Below, piece after piece: positions 1-53,862 of a stretch of DNA of 64,000 bases. How positions within the stretch are numbered: position 1 is the stretch's first letter; each line of letters starts with the position of its first letter. Position numbers and translations under genes: made by a program. This stretch comes from Arcuatula senhousia (taxonomy: Eukaryota; Mollusca; Bivalvia; Mytilida; Mytilidae), in the NCBI GenBank assembly GCA_963971305.1, contig OZ020307.1, positions 3,113,501-3,177,500 on the forward strand, given 5' to 3'. The notes beneath the pieces were generated by a model, which was given only the letters and a program-made list of their open reading frames with translations, made no database searches and was not told where the DNA came from.

Positions 1-345
1 TAAGAAATATTTCTAAGCAACTACTTGAAACAGAGGTCTGATTTTGGCATAAGGCTTTATCTTATAATACTACATGGCGTATAGCAGTTTTATTTCCTGG
101 ATGAACTTCCTGGATATCTCTAGAAAAGTACACGCTGGTATGGTGAAAACTTGGTCATTCTTGTACTCCTGCTTCAAAAAAGAGGGGCTATACCATTTTA
201 CCCTTGGCTGTCTGTCTGTCTGTCCGTTAGTTTGCCCATAAGAAATATTTCTAAGCAACTACTTGAAACAGAGGTCTGATTTTTGCATAAGGCTTTATCT
301 TTTAATACCACAGTCTATAGCGGTTTTATTTCCTGGATGAACTTC
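1..345 (+). repeat. Direct repeat pair, offset 238 bp
   Basis: 1-75 recurs at 239-310 (TAAGAAATATTTCTAAGCAA start), and TTTTATTTCCTGGATGAACTTC recurs near 88 and 322. GGCTGTCTGTCTGTCTGTCC lies between. Probably part of an interspersed element cut by the window edge. Confidence 0.8.
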
Positions 346-997
346 TTCCTGTTTACTTAATACTTAGACTTTTACTTAGTGGACATAGATGCAAAATTTA
401 GGTCACAGTTTTCTAAGCAAGGTTTGATATTTTTCTTATAGCTTAATCCTTTACATGTTCTGCCATATGTGTGTAAAACAATTTTTTATGCTCATAGATC
501 ATCTACTTCTTTATTGGGTTTTTACAAAAGGCATAATTTTGAAAGAGGGGATATCATTAGTGAGCATTAGCACATTGATTTACTTGTTTTATTTTGATCT
601 GGAATTGATGATAAAGCTAACTAAGTAAATATCAATATGACTAACATGAGAGATCAATAGCTCATTTATAGATCATATTTTAACATAAAATACATACAAT
701 ATTAAAAATTCAAATCTTCAGGACAACTGGAATAATAAAGGTAATAACAAAATGACCTAACTTGGAGAATCAATCTCAAATGTCCATAAGGCAAGACAGA
801 ACAAGGAAGACATACCGGAAAAATTGAAGACATTGGATTAATATGAAGGATAGATAGTTAATAAAACTTGGAATACACGAACACCCCTCCCAGTGACATG
901 GTGTTTATTTTCTTTACATAGAGATTCCAATTTTCATCAGAAATCATGTATCCATACATGTAAGGTCAAAGTATAAGTAAACTTAATTCTGTGTATT

Positions 998-1510
998 GTT
1001 ATGGCCTTACCATGTATGTGGATCGTCCATATAGTTTTACCCTTGTCCATACGTACGTACATCATTAACACTTGGGTTAAGTTCTTGGTTAAGGCCCATT
1101 ACTCCGATACTAGATGTTTGAGGTCAATGATATTTCAGCACTAGATGTGTCTTGGGTAAGGTAACACCACCCAATAGAAATCAGGTCACTGCAACCTGTA
1201 TTTTACACATGAATGACTTTGCTTAAGTTCTTGGTTTAGGTCCATATCTCTGATACTACATGTTGAGAGTCAATGGTATTTGACCACTAGATGTGTCCTA
1301 GCTAGACCAAAATAGAGGGGCGCTGCGCCCTGCCCCCTTTACAGTGTGCCCCTCTGCCCTTCATTGGCGCCCCTGTGTCCCTTTTTCTTCCCCTTGAATG
1401 CCCTTTGAGTCATTTAATTATAGCCGCTTTGGGTAACATGACACCACCAAATAGAAATTAGGTTACTGTGACCCATATTTTATGCATGAACAACTTTTGT
1501 TAAGTCTTGG
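998..1510 (+). repeat. Interspersed repeat family A, copy 1
   Basis: Shares with the copies at 2010 and 3755 the head TGTATGTGGATCG and the internal motifs TTAAGTTCTTGGTTAAGG, ACTAGATGTT and GTCAATGATATTTCA. Internally the motif set repeats about every 130-150 bp. It is interrupted near 1310-1430 by an unrelated C-rich stretch. Family identity is unknown. Confidence 0.7.
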
Positions 1511-2009
1511 TTAAAGATATAGGATCTATGATTTTGGCAATTTTTTTAAAGCATTTATTTCATTCATAATAGCTTTACTTCATCAAAATATAAGGTGAAT
1601 ACATGAAAATTTTGCAATTCATGAAATAATTAGCTTAGAATTTGGATTTAAAAGTTGTTTTTAAATTATTATCTACCAGAAAGAAATTCAAGTGTTCCAC
1701 CCAAAGGCATCAATGACATGCCAATCAAAATACACTTAAATGTCTTATCCAATGGTTTTGACCTATTTTCAAAACATTTCACAGGATCATGATTACCTCT
1801 GACCAGAGCACACATGTTTTCTTTGTTAGAAAGTTGATTGACAGCATGTGGGGAGTTACAAAGTAAATTACATGAATTAGATTTCATTTTCTTGAAGCAA
1901 TTAATGCTTAATTAATATACCTGATTAAGATTTTATCTATCATAATTGATAAGTTGCAATATCTTAAGAACAAAATGCAAAAAAACAAAATTTCACCAAA
2001 ATGGTAGAT

Positions 2010-2370
2010 CCTATCACTTTAAGGTCAATAACTTGGATACTAGATGTTGGGCGGTCAATGATATATCGCCACCAATCAATAGAAATAGGGTCACTGACCT
2101 ATATTTTATGCACGAACGACTTTGGTTAACATCTTGGTTTAGGTCCATATAATGGCCCCATCTTGGATACTACATGTTTAGGGGTCAATGATATTTCACT
2201 ACTAGATAAGTCTTGGTAACACGGCACCACCCACCATAAATTAGGTCACTGCCACCAAGTTTGATTAATTTCTTTGTAAGGGTCCATATCCCAGGTAATA
2301 CACATCGGGGGTCAATGATATTTCAAGAACGGGAGGGCCATCCTATGGCTAATAGACACATTTTCTAGTT
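2010..2370 (+). repeat. Interspersed repeat family A, copy 2 (5' truncated)
   Basis: Has the same internal motifs (GATACTAGATGTTGGG, GTCAATGATATTTCA) and the same 3' end, GGGAGGGCCATCCTATGGCT, as copy 3. Confidence 0.7.
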
Positions 2371-2980
2371 AAATATATTTCTATGATTTGACATCCACAG
2401 CAGTATTTGAAAAAAAAAACAGAGAAAAGTCTTGCTAGTATACGATGTTATTCCTATATCTTGTTTCTTTAAGAAGCAATCATTTTGGAATCTACTTTTT
2501 CTGCATGGATCACCTACACACTTACAAAAGAATGGTTTAAAGTCGGCTCCTGCTTACTTTAATAGTACTGACAATTAAGTACCATATCAACGAAATTGGT
2601 ATGGTAGGTGCACTCAGTGATCAATGCTAAGCACAATACATGCTTTGGGTTCTAGCTGAATGGATGACACTTATGAGAAGAATGCCCACTGACTGAAAAA
2701 TGCCACATCAATAACATTGATATCTAGGGGTGCTAAGCAAGATGCATGCTTCAGAGGCTGGTTTAAACTTGTTTTACTGTATGGATGAGTAGGATGGCCA
2801 CTTCAAATTTCGAAATGTGACCGCTCATCGAAAATACTTCATTACGACCGAGGCGCGCCTTGTAATCGACAGATCACGGCTGTGGTTGTAATACATTCAC
2901 AAAGGAATTATTAAAGTAACATTTTAGTTTTAACTGTCGTATTTATTCTAGATCAATACCTACATGAATTGAATCCTAGT

Positions 2981-3176
2981 CACTTCGGTACCGATGAAAT
3001 AAGACACTTCAAAAAACGTAAATTTAACACATATTAAGTAAAAATTACTAACCAATGCTGCTTTATTTACAATTTTTTGGTCGGTACCGAAGTGACCAAT
3101 AGCTAGTACCGAACTGTCCAGTACCGAGTACCGAAAGGTCCAAGCCAGTACCGAAGTGTCCAGGTACCGAAGTGTC
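2981..3176. repeat. Cluster of GTACCGAAGTGTC words
   Basis: Forward words at 3084, 3106, 3128, 3148 and 3164 (variants of GTACCGAAGTGTC) plus an inverse word CACTTCGGTACC at 2981-2992. Irregular 13-22-bp spacing, so not a simple satellite. Confidence 0.7.
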
Positions 3177-3543
3177 TTGATACCCATGAACTGAGAAAAT
3201 GAAAACACGTTTAGTTTAATTTTCTCAGCCATGAATTATCCTTCTCGAGATTTTCGAGTTTTCGAGCGCCTCCCAAAGGGTTCTTATTGTTCCCTCCGTG
3301 CATGGGACAACCAATTTCGTCCCTTTCCAAGACTGGTGTCAAGAAAGAGTCGAAAAACTGGTTAATGAATATTTCACACCCGCGAGGAGGATCGAACTAC
3401 GAAAGTAACAATTTAAATAGTGTGTCGTCGCTAATGATTTATTCGGTTTTCTTAAACTTAAACTCACAACATGTAAACCATTTCCATCATTCACTTGGCC
3501 GTGTTGGTGTCCGTAAACATCCTCCTTTGAACTGCTGAACGAA

Positions 3544-3702
3544 ATGAGGCCAAAATTGGCCAAACTTGTGATTGCTCTTAATGTTGGTATTACTCTTATT
3601 AAAATTATTGTAATGAATTTTGATAAGGAAAACACTTTGCCTTCTTGGCTAAAAACAGAATTGCGGTATTTGCCACAAAAAGTCAAAATATCAAAGTTCT
3701 AA
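3544..3702 (+). CDS. Small ORF with a hydrophobic N-terminal segment (hypothetical)
   Basis: 52 codons plus stop: MRPKLAKLVIALNVGITLIK, then a polar tail ending KVKISKF. The hydrophobic stretch after basic residues resembles a signal anchor. No family recognised. It lies in repeat-free sequence, which is the only contextual support; it could equally be chance. Confidence 0.15.
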   Translation: MRPKLAKLVIALNVGITLIKIIVMNFDKENTLPSWLKTELRYLPQKVKISKF

Positions 3703-3754
3703 ATTCTTGGAAATTGTATACTTAATTTTATATAGCTCGAAGTTATAGTCTCAG

Positions 3755-4371
3755 TTTTTTATGGCCCGACCACGTATGTGGATCGGACATCTAGTTTTAC
3801 CCTTGTCCGTCCGTCCGTAACACTTTGGTTAAGTTCTTGGTTAAGGTCCATTACTCGGATACTAGATGTTGGAGGTCAATGATATTTCACCACCAGATGG
3901 GTCTTGGGTAGGGCTACACCACCCACTAGAAATTAGGTCACTGTCACTTATATTTCATGCATGAACGACTTCGGTTAAATTCTTGGTTAAGGTCCATAAC
4001 TTGGATACTAGATGTTTGGGGTCAACGATATTTCACCACTAGATGTGTCTTGGGTAAGGTGACACGATCCACTAGAAATGAGGTCACTGTGACCTATATT
4101 TTACGCATGAATGACTTTGGTTAAGTTCTTGGTTAAGGTCCATATCTTAAATACTACATGTTAGGGGTCAATAATATTTCACTACTCGATGAGTCTGGTA
4201 ACATGGCACCACCCACCAGAAATATTAAAGGTCACAGCGACCTATATTTTACACATGAACACTTTTGATAAATTTCTTGGTAAAGGTCCATATGGCCAGG
4301 TAATACATATTGAGGGTCAATGATATTTCAAGAATGGGAGGGCCATCCTGTGGCTCATAGGCACATTTTCT
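3755..4371 (+). repeat. Interspersed repeat family A, copy 3 (fullest)
   Basis: Runs from ATGGCCCGACCACGTATGTG, through a GTCCGTCCGTCCGT tract and about four internal ~140-bp units, to GGGAGGGCCATCCTGTGGCT. Confidence 0.75.
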
Positions 4372-5783
4372 ATTTCTTGATAATTATATTCTTTTCTAGT
4401 ATTTAAAACTACATATAGATTGGGGCATGGGAATCTAAGAAACTTTAATGTTTATGTAATTTTCAAATTTTCATTGCATATTGTTAGGCATGTCAGAATT
4501 TACAAAGAAGTTTACTTTAGTATAAGGCCAATTCTTAAGTGAGCTATATTCCTTTTTATTGCTCATTTGACCTAAGGCCAAGTCAAGTATTGCCATCACT
4601 ATATATTAGCGTTTGTCGTCCGGCTGTCGTTCATCCAAAGTGATTCATCCGTTCAATTGTTCAATAATTCTTCCCTGAAATTATACGACATTCGGCGGCG
4701 TCTAGGTTCGTTGTATCCTTCACAAACAACAAACTATTGTTTTGATTTTCAATTTTACACCCCCCCCCCAAAAAAAAAACATGACCGTTGCTAAAAATAG
4801 AATATATAACCACATTATTATGCGTAGAATGGGATCCTATGCTCTTTATATGAAAATTTACAAATATACTTTTTGTCGGGCCGCATTTAGGACTTTACAT
4901 TATATCTGAAAACTATTGCAGATAAACCCCAAAAAAGGTTGTTGCCTGCTTAAAATTTTAATGTTCAGCTCCAAAATTCTCCGTTATACGTCGAACAGTA
5001 ATAGAAGATAGAGAAAAGCTTTCGCTTACAACCTTAAGTTGACGGATGACCTAATGTGGGAGAAAACATGTTTTGTAAATACAATGATACCAAAAAAAAA
5101 AAAACCACGGGTATAACACGGTTAATTTGGTTATGCTGTATATCGATATTTCAAGGAGTAACCTCTCATCAGCAGCATTTGAATCAAAACATTGGAAGAT
5201 CAAAAACCAAAAATATTGAATGAAAAGTTCTCAAAACCAATATATGTTCGAACAGGAAAGCAAAATCCAGCAACGAGGATGATCAACCATGTGCATGACA
5301 AGGAAAGAAACCTGGTGTTTTAAACCATTTTAAATCTTAACAATCGGAATTACAAAAAACATTAGAAATCTATTGGTAAGGTAAAATCGTGTCAGACAAG
5401 TCTGACCACCAGGCTTGTATCTTGATATATTTTTTTAGTAAAGGCAAAGTAATTAAGCTATTCGGCGGAGAAATCAGCGAGAGAAATAACATGATTATTA
5501 AAATTTGACCAAAGTGGGGACATTTTAGTGTCCTTTCAATCTGTAAGCCCTATAGACTCAGCTAGGGCAGGCTTAGTACATATTAATATCTGTGTTGTTC
5601 TACTTGAAAGAAAGTTAATCAAATGAAAAACCCCGGGTGAAAAACATTATCTAGTCTAGAAAACTATTTGAAATTTTATTATTGAAGATTTTTAATAATT
5701 GATAAAAAACATAACACATCAAGAAAAAAGACGATATATATAGTTGAAAATCAAAATTGAAACTATATGCACAATATTGATCT

Positions 5784-7189
5784 TACCCGTACGAAAAAAA
5801 TATATGGAATCCATATGGAATGCTTATGGAATCCATATGGACAGGTTATGGACAAGGATATCCATATGGATTTATGATTGTCCATATGGATTTAATTGTT
5901 GTCCATATGGATTAAAATATTGTCCATATGGACAAAAATGTTGTCCATATGGACAAATAAAAAATCCAGAAGGACAAAGCTACATGTAAATCCATATGGA
6001 CAATATTTTCTTTAAATCTTGCTGACCTAAGTGCACTTGATGATGTCATTTCTGACATCATCAGTTTTTGAGTCCATTGAATTGCAAACAGGAACACTGA
6101 TAACTGTGTGATTATTGCTGGAGTTAAAGATGATTATATTGAAATGTGTTTGTTTGATCATGTATTTATATATGTAAGTACATTAATTAATGATTTTTTT
6201 AGTTTTTCAATTCATTTAAATGCCTGTTTTTTTACTCAAAAGTTTAAAAGTTGACAAAACTGTACATCCTAGATAAAAGAAATAGAATGGCAAGTAAATG
6301 CCAGTTGATCTCTTTGCAAACTCTTAATCTTCATGCTATTGCAGAGCTGCAATTAAGATTTTTATATTTTTTATTCATAATTCAATGTGTTATCATGCAG
6401 GATAAATACAATTAGCAATTCAATAACAGTTCTAATGCTGATTTGGCAAAGCATGATTGGACAGACTTTGTAATGCACCCCCCCCCCCAAAAAAAAAATT
6501 GTTCAGTCATAATGCCAAAGCAACAACCCTTTTATATCTCCCCCATCATATAGTTCAGGGCATATATCAGTTGTATGTTGCCTCATGCACTTTCCTGTTT
6601 TTTTTTTCTGCATGGCCAAGAGGTGGTGGTATGCTAATAATGCCTTATTAAAACTTAGGTCTTTATTTTTTGCTGTTGACACATAGGTTGGAAAAGATAA
6701 TACAAATTTTAAGAAACTTCTTTTCTTAAGGAAGTTTGAAATAAATCTTAGATCAACAGCATCTTCATGAAGAACCTTCAATTATGCCTGATTGAATCCC
6801 ATGTCTAATCCTTATGGATTTCTTTCTAAAAAATCCATATGGACTGTGAAAAAATCCATATGGAATAAGAATAAAAATTCATATGGAATCCATAACCTTT
6901 TTATATGGAATCCATAACCTTTTTATATGGAATCCATAACCCTTTTATATGGAATCAATAAACTTTTCATATGGAATCCATAACCCATTTATATGGAATC
7001 CATATGATTTATGCAAATGAGTTCATAAGAACTTATGGACTAATTTAAATATTTCGGCCGAAATTCCATACGGAATCCATAACCATTCCATATGGATCCA
7101 TAAGCATTCCATATGGATTGTTCAATAGAAATTTTTAAAAATCCATATGGAATCCATAACCAATCCATATGGAGCTTTTCGTACGGGTA
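5784..7189. mobile_element. 1.4-kb TIR element with CCATATGG palindrome arrays
   Basis: The left end CCCGTACGAAAA (5786-5797) is matched by its exact inverse TTTTCGTACGGG (7176-7187). Both ends are flanked by TA, as in a TA target duplication. About eight CCATATGG-centred words lie at 5803-6000, and a similar cluster, including decayed TATGGAATCCATAACC forms, lies at 6834-7175. The centre has a C-run/A-run (about 6478-6498) and no recognisable transposase. It looks like a non-autonomous DNA transposon; the superfamily is not assigned. Confidence 0.75.
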
Positions 7190-7439
7190 CTATCATTTCC
7201 GGGTTATTTTCTAAGGTAAGGCCTAAAGAATGTCATTGATCATGTTGATGTCTTTGGAATTCGGAAGGGGCGTGACCACTCTGTCAAGAAACTAACTAGA
7301 TAAATAGTTTATAATATCCATGACATGCGGGAATATAAGTATGAATAAATTGAAAGAGCTGTTGTTTCCAGGAGAGAACTTAAATCAGCTTAATTAAAAG
7401 TTATTTATAGCACCTGAACTTTCCCTGTTTGCACCTTTG

Positions 7440-7668
7440 AATACGTCACGTGATCACTCTGATTCAAGTTTCTCGTCATTCAAGGCGGGCGGCGGCCCCA
7501 AAACAAATACTGTGAATATTAGTGATTGTAAACTGTTTATAGATAATTTTTGGAGTGTATTAAACGAAGAATAATACATAGGATTAAGCAAAAAGCTTTT
7601 AATTGGGAGACAATCAAGTTTGTATTAGTTATAATAGTTTCGTTTTAGTATAAAAAGCCGACACAAAA
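7440..7668 (+). promoter_or_regulatory. Candidate promoter and 5' leader of the myosin gene
   Basis: This is a locally CpG-rich island in AT-rich DNA. It holds a CRE-like TACGTCA overlapping an E-box CACGTG (7447-7452) and a GC-box-like GGCGGGCGGCGG (7484-7495). The start codon at 7669 sits in a good context (A at -3, G at +4). A pyrimidine-rich stretch ending TTTTAG at 7648 could be the acceptor of a 5' UTR exon, so transcription may instead begin further upstream. Motif reading is direct; promoter function is inference. Confidence 0.45.
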
Positions 7669-49027
<41,359 letters not shown>

Positions 49028-49950
49028 GAACACTATTTACTATCATTCAATATTTAGTTGTTTATTATTTAATATTTGTTATAGCCCTCACTGCTTTGCC
49101 AATACATTGTCTTTTGTTTTTTTTCTGTTTTCTTTTTTGAAATGTGGTCGTTGGACTTTTATGTTTATGTTGATAATTTAGAAAGATGTATTTTTATACA
49201 AGAGAATGATCTGTTTAGTTTCGTGTAAGTAAAGAGTGTTTTCATGTAAAGCGCTTAGCATGAGGATTTTTTTTCTATTAATATTATAATGTTACCTGTT
49301 TATGTATATTTTGATATGTAATTCTTTGTGATACAGCTTAAAGTAGAAAAGAAAAATGTATGGGGTCCAGAATTTATAACTTTATATACACCAGTTAGGT
49401 GAATGTAAACTGTAAGTGCTATCTGTGTAATAGTTGCTACTGATTTGTATATATAGTATTTGTCAACTTCATGGACCACATCGTGTACCTCATGCTCTGG
49501 GGGAGAACGCTGGGGCCTTAAATATGTGATAATTTTTTATCATTGTCTGGAATATGTAAAGATTATCTGGATTTCTGTCTAGTAGTCATTTGTTTGTCTT
49601 CATATAACCATTTATATAAATTTTTATCCTCAAAACATTACTTACCAAATTAGTGATAACAATATAAGATTTGACCTTTAACCTTGCATAGTTATCAAAC
49701 ATGCATTCCATCAGAAATGGAGGGCATGTAAACGTCCCTCCTGGGTATTTTATACTTTTGTCAGTGATATGCAATGGACCATAGGGAACAATATTTTAAA
49801 TAGACATTATTATTATTTTTGTATAAATTGATATACATTGATCAACTAGTTATTTAATTAATTAAACATTGCTTATGGCTAGCTAAATCAATATTCATGG
49901 TGATAGCTCTGCTATTTGGATGAATATCTTGAATAAATTTGTAACCAACA
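49028..49950 (+). other. Probable 3' UTR of the myosin gene
   Basis: AT-rich non-coding sequence after the stop. The first canonical AATAAA I see is at 49932-49937, followed by a T-rich stretch; ATTAAA occurs at about 49859. The 3' end is inferred from these signals. Confidence 0.5.
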
Positions 49951-50039
49951 AATAGTCTTATCTTTTTCCTGTCATTTTGAAAGCTAGTGTAATTACTGTA
50001 ATGTTTTTGACTGGTTCGTCTGTGATCAAAGTTTGTGGA

Positions 50040-51240
50040 TGCAACTTCTCTAAAACTATATATACTAAACAAAGTTTAGCCAAGATATGCAAGAAGTACA
50101 CCATATGTTGTCGTGCATATTACGAGGAATTTTCAATCTGCATATTTTTGTGAGAGTTTTGGCTCTTTGAACTTGGAAATTTGCTGAAAAGCCTGATTTA
50201 TTATCTTGTGGAAGCAACTCCTCTGAAACTAATGAACAGAATTTAACAGTTCCTAAAGGCCAAAATTTATAGTCCAGTGGCCAAAAACTTCCTTTATGTG
50301 AGTGTAGTTACTCAGGTTCTTTAATACTATGATAGTACATTTGTACTTAAATTTGTTGGCATCATTTTTATGCCCCATCTAGGAGAGTAGGGGAGATAGT
50401 GTTAAGGTCTATTTGCCCATCTGTCTATTGGTCTGTCCATTCATCCTAAATGTTATGAGCTTGGGCATTATGTCTTTCGGACAAATTCTTGTTTTGTTGA
50501 TAGGTTGTACAAAGCATATTCATTGATTTATTGTTTTATGGTTTTAACAAATTTTATAAATTGTCAAGTTAAATTTCAATTTCTTTTGAATATAATTTTG
50601 TGGTTTGATGGACAACAATTACACAAATATTGGTACCTCCGTGAAAATTTATACTTTCACAGTAGTTGATTCAATCTACTAGGCAGCTCATCAAAACTTT
50701 GTGTAATTTGTAGCTTACACTCATTTTGATCACTCTAATTGGTATTGATGCTGAAGCTTTTTTTAAATTTGCAGTGACTATAATCATTAGATGTGTAACT
50801 TCAATTTTTAAAACAGCTGCACCTTATGATGTTCAGCTATAAAGGGATGGCGTGTTCTTTTGTCACACTTATTTGATTTTTTTCGATACCAATTATGTTT
50901 CTCACCCCCACTTTGGTTGGGAGACATGTTGTTTTTGTCCTGTTCAATTTAAAGTTATTCCCCTCAACTCCTCTAAAACTACTTAACAGAATTTAATGAA
51001 TCTTGGAATGTAGCTAGTATATCATACCCAAGTGTGGATATTGTCATGAAGTTTTCATGGGAGTTACAGTCCTTTAAACTTAGAATTTTCCAGAAAATCA
51101 TCTCCTTTCAAATTACTTGACCAAATTTTATGAAACTTGGTATGTAGCAAGTATACCTTATGTAGTTGTGCATTTTAACAGGGAATTTGGTAGGAGTTAT
51201 GGCCTTATTAACTTGAGAATTTTTTCAGGAAAACCTTAAT
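50040..51240 (+). repeat. Degenerate interspersed repeats of the 'TAAAACTACTTAACAGAATTTAA' type
   Basis: Related phrases recur near 50045-50260, 50940-51090 and 51100-51240 (CTCTAAAACTA, GAACTTGG/GAAACTTGGTATGTAGC, TTTTCATGGGAGTTACAG, GAGAATTTT). 50375-50480 holds a 'GCCCCATCTAGG' repeat head with CTGTCTATTGGTCTGTCC. No gene seen. Confidence 0.5.
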
Positions 51241-51242
51241 TG

Positions 51243-52520
51243 TCTCGCCTCCGACTTAAGTCGCTGAAGGCAAGACATAGGTATTTCTTTCCGGCGAAGG
51301 CGGTGGCGTAAACTTTTTTGTAAGACTTTTGTGGAAAATGAATTCCAAGAAAGGTATAATAGCTAGGCATCTGATATTTGGTATAATTACAGTTGGGGTT
51401 ATGGTCTACGCAACTGGCACCATGCCGTGTTTGACCCTGACCCCAACTTCATGGTTCAGCGGATCCTAAGATCGCAATGGAAGAGGGAGGTTTGGCGCCA
51501 TTAAACCTGGTTTAACCCACCATTTCGTTTGAAATGCCTGTACCAAGTCAGGACCATTGCGATCCACCAGTTCTCCGGTATGACTGATTCGTTTTTGTCA
51601 TTTTCTCTGGACTATGAGATTGATCATTCAAGTTCGGTAGTTTTGTTATTACCTTTATTATCTGTGTACTTAGTTGTTGGTTTTTTTTTTCGGGCCAAAA
51701 AACCCTTTGTAAGACTTTTGTGGAAAATGAATTCCAAGAAAAGTATAATAGCTAGGCATCTGATATATGGTATACAGACAGTTGGGGTTATGGTCTACAC
51801 AACTGGCACCATACCGTTTGACCCTGACCCCAATTTCACGGTTCATCGACTCTGTGAACTTAGATTATTTTTCAGGCCAAAAAAAAACATTTGTAAGACT
51901 TTTGTGGAAAATAAATTAAGTGAAAAATATCATAGCTAGGCATCCGATGTCTAGTTTACTGACATTTAGGGCTATGGTCTATGCAACTGGTGCCATACTG
52001 TTTGACCCTGACCCCATTTTCATGGTTCAGTAACTCTGTGGACTTAAATGATTTTTTGGGCCAAAAAACCTCTTTGTAAGACTTTTGTGGAAAGTGAATT
52101 AAGTGAAAAGTATAATAGCTAGGCATCTTATATCTGGTATACATACACCTGGAGTTATGATCTATGCAACAGACACCATTTCCTGTGACCTTGACACAAT
52201 TTTCATGGTTCAGTGATTCTGTGGACTTAAATGATTTTTGGGACAATTAAAATTTTTGTGAAAATAAATTAAGTTAAAGGTATAATAGCTGGGCATCTGA
52301 TATTTGGTATACAGACATTTGGGGTTTTGATCTATGCAACTGACACCATGTGTGACCCTGACCCCATTTTCAATGTTCAGTGACTTTGTGATCTTAAATG
52401 ATTTTTGGGTGGAAAATGAGTTAAGTGAAAAGTATTATATTATAGCTAGGCATTTGACATTTGGGGATTATGGTATACACACCTGTAATGTAATGTGACT
52501 TTCACCCCATTTTCATGGTT
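51243..52520 (+). repeat. 'TCTCGCCTCCGACTT' element with six ~155-185-bp degenerate repeats and an insertion
   Basis: The head resembles 13726. AGCTAGGCAT-like marks occur at 51361, 51750, 51934, 52117, 52287 and 52444. The first two are 389 bp apart because about 210 bp (roughly 51465-51700, with GGTTTGGCGCCATTAAACCT and TGTACCAAGTCAGGACC) is inserted. Any open frames here are incidental. Confidence 0.65.
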
Positions 52521-52872
52521 GAATGACTTAGGCAATGTTGGTCTTTTTCCGTTGTTTCTCAATAACTATGGTATCTAGAACACACTTCAGACATTTTTGT
52601 GATGGAAGATATTTGGACATGAGTTCTAGTGTAGATTGTCCAACATATCTCAAAAGTGCAGCTCCTAAACTGCTTGATGGATTTTAATGAAACTTCCTAT
52701 GGTCAACTGCAAGAAAACAGCTGGAAAAGTGGTTGTCAGCATGGCACTAGGGATCTCCAAAAATAGAACTCAACTGAATCAAATAAAACTTTAGCACACC
52801 TTTTATTATTAAATATCAAATTTGCAAGTTTTATAGAACATTTTGTTAGGTCTATTTTACAGAAAACATTCC

Positions 52873-53045
52873 AATGGCGGATTCAGAGGGAGGCGTTGGG
52901 GGCATATGCCCCCCTTTAATTGAGAAATTTGAATTTTTCTGTATAAAATGTATAAAATTGACCAAGCAACTTCAAATTTTCATCAAAATCAACAAATTAA
53001 CAATTACGGCCCCCCCTTTCACAGACCTCTGGATCGGCCTCTGCA
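52873..53045. mobile_element. MITE-like 'GGCGGATTCAGAGGG' element
   Basis: TGGCGGATTCAGAGGGAGGC at one end and CCTCTGGATCGGCCTCTGCA at the other are imperfect inverses, with CCCCCC tracts at both ends. Only its left part is present in copy B. It contains a chance open frame. Confidence 0.5.
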
Positions 53046-53653
53046 TTCTGGCAAAAAAAAAAAAAATATTAAAAAATGCATATTATTATTAACTTGTCAA
53101 ATATAACTCAGTGATATGGGTACTCATCTATCATAAAGTGGATAAAACTAAAAAAAGTTTTGAAAATGTCTAAGCATGGACAAAATCAAAAGCAAATAAG
53201 ATTGAGAAGATTGTTGCAGATTTTGGTGCATCAGAAAGACAGTCAAGCTATGTTTTCAATAACAAATAGGTAGGTAAATTTAACACTGCATGATGCTATT
53301 TTTAAAGGTAAAAAAATCTCAAGCTGTAGATATAAATGATTTTATATACAGTTGTACAGAATCCAATCAAACCTTATTTAATTAGGTTATTAAAATCAGG
53401 CAAATGGTCAAGGGATTCCAAACAGAAAACATTTGAAAAGACCAAAAGAAATCGAGCATAATATTCCCTTGAAATAAACTTCATACATGGCAAAAGAAAT
53501 AATACCAAAACTAATAATTAAAAAAAAATGATTAAATGTCCGTTTGGGTATATTTTTTGTTAACTTTTGTTTTGGTTCTTAGGTATATTTCTATTTTACT
53601 CTTCAATCAGGAAACAGAAAAAGTCTAAATCAGATTAAGTACCAAAAAAAAGC

Positions 53654-53862
53654 ATGCAAGACGACGTTATCTATTCCCTTATACTTATATCCTCCTTTGC
53701 TCTTGGATACGTCACAAAAGAGATAGCAGACCCAGAAAAGAAGAGAATAGCATGCACTCTTGCTGGGCTTATACTGGCAGTAACAACATGTCATATCCAT
53801 GTTTACCACACTCTTATTTTAGCACTTGGGAGTTGTGGGCTTATTTATTTTGTTGGACCAAG
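53654..53862 (+). CDS. MBOAT7: MBOAT7 coding exon 1
   Basis: Residues 1-69 plus two bases: MQDDVIYSLILISSFALGYV to ALGSCGLIYFVGP. Two hydrophobic helices. The donor GTACAC joins in frame to exon 2 (GPR-KCQIYC). The open frame continues to 53923, but homology stops at the donor. Confidence 0.9.

Noticed and set aside
6503..6781. Minus-strand 92-codon open frame inside the CCATATGG element
   Set aside because: No transposase motif recognised, and part of it derives from A- and C-runs. Left out as coding.
7649..7657. TATAAAAAG sequence as a TATA box for the myosin gene
   Set aside because: It lies only about 12 bp before the start codon, leaving no room for a normal start site. More likely part of the 5' UTR after a TTTTAG acceptor.
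51529..51939. 136-codon open frame
   Set aside because: It runs across an interspersed insertion and degenerate tandem repeats; no family resemblance.
52874..53092. Open frame starting MADSEGG
   Set aside because: It lies on a MITE-like element and is repeated in part in copy B; glycine and proline codons come from its G and C runs.
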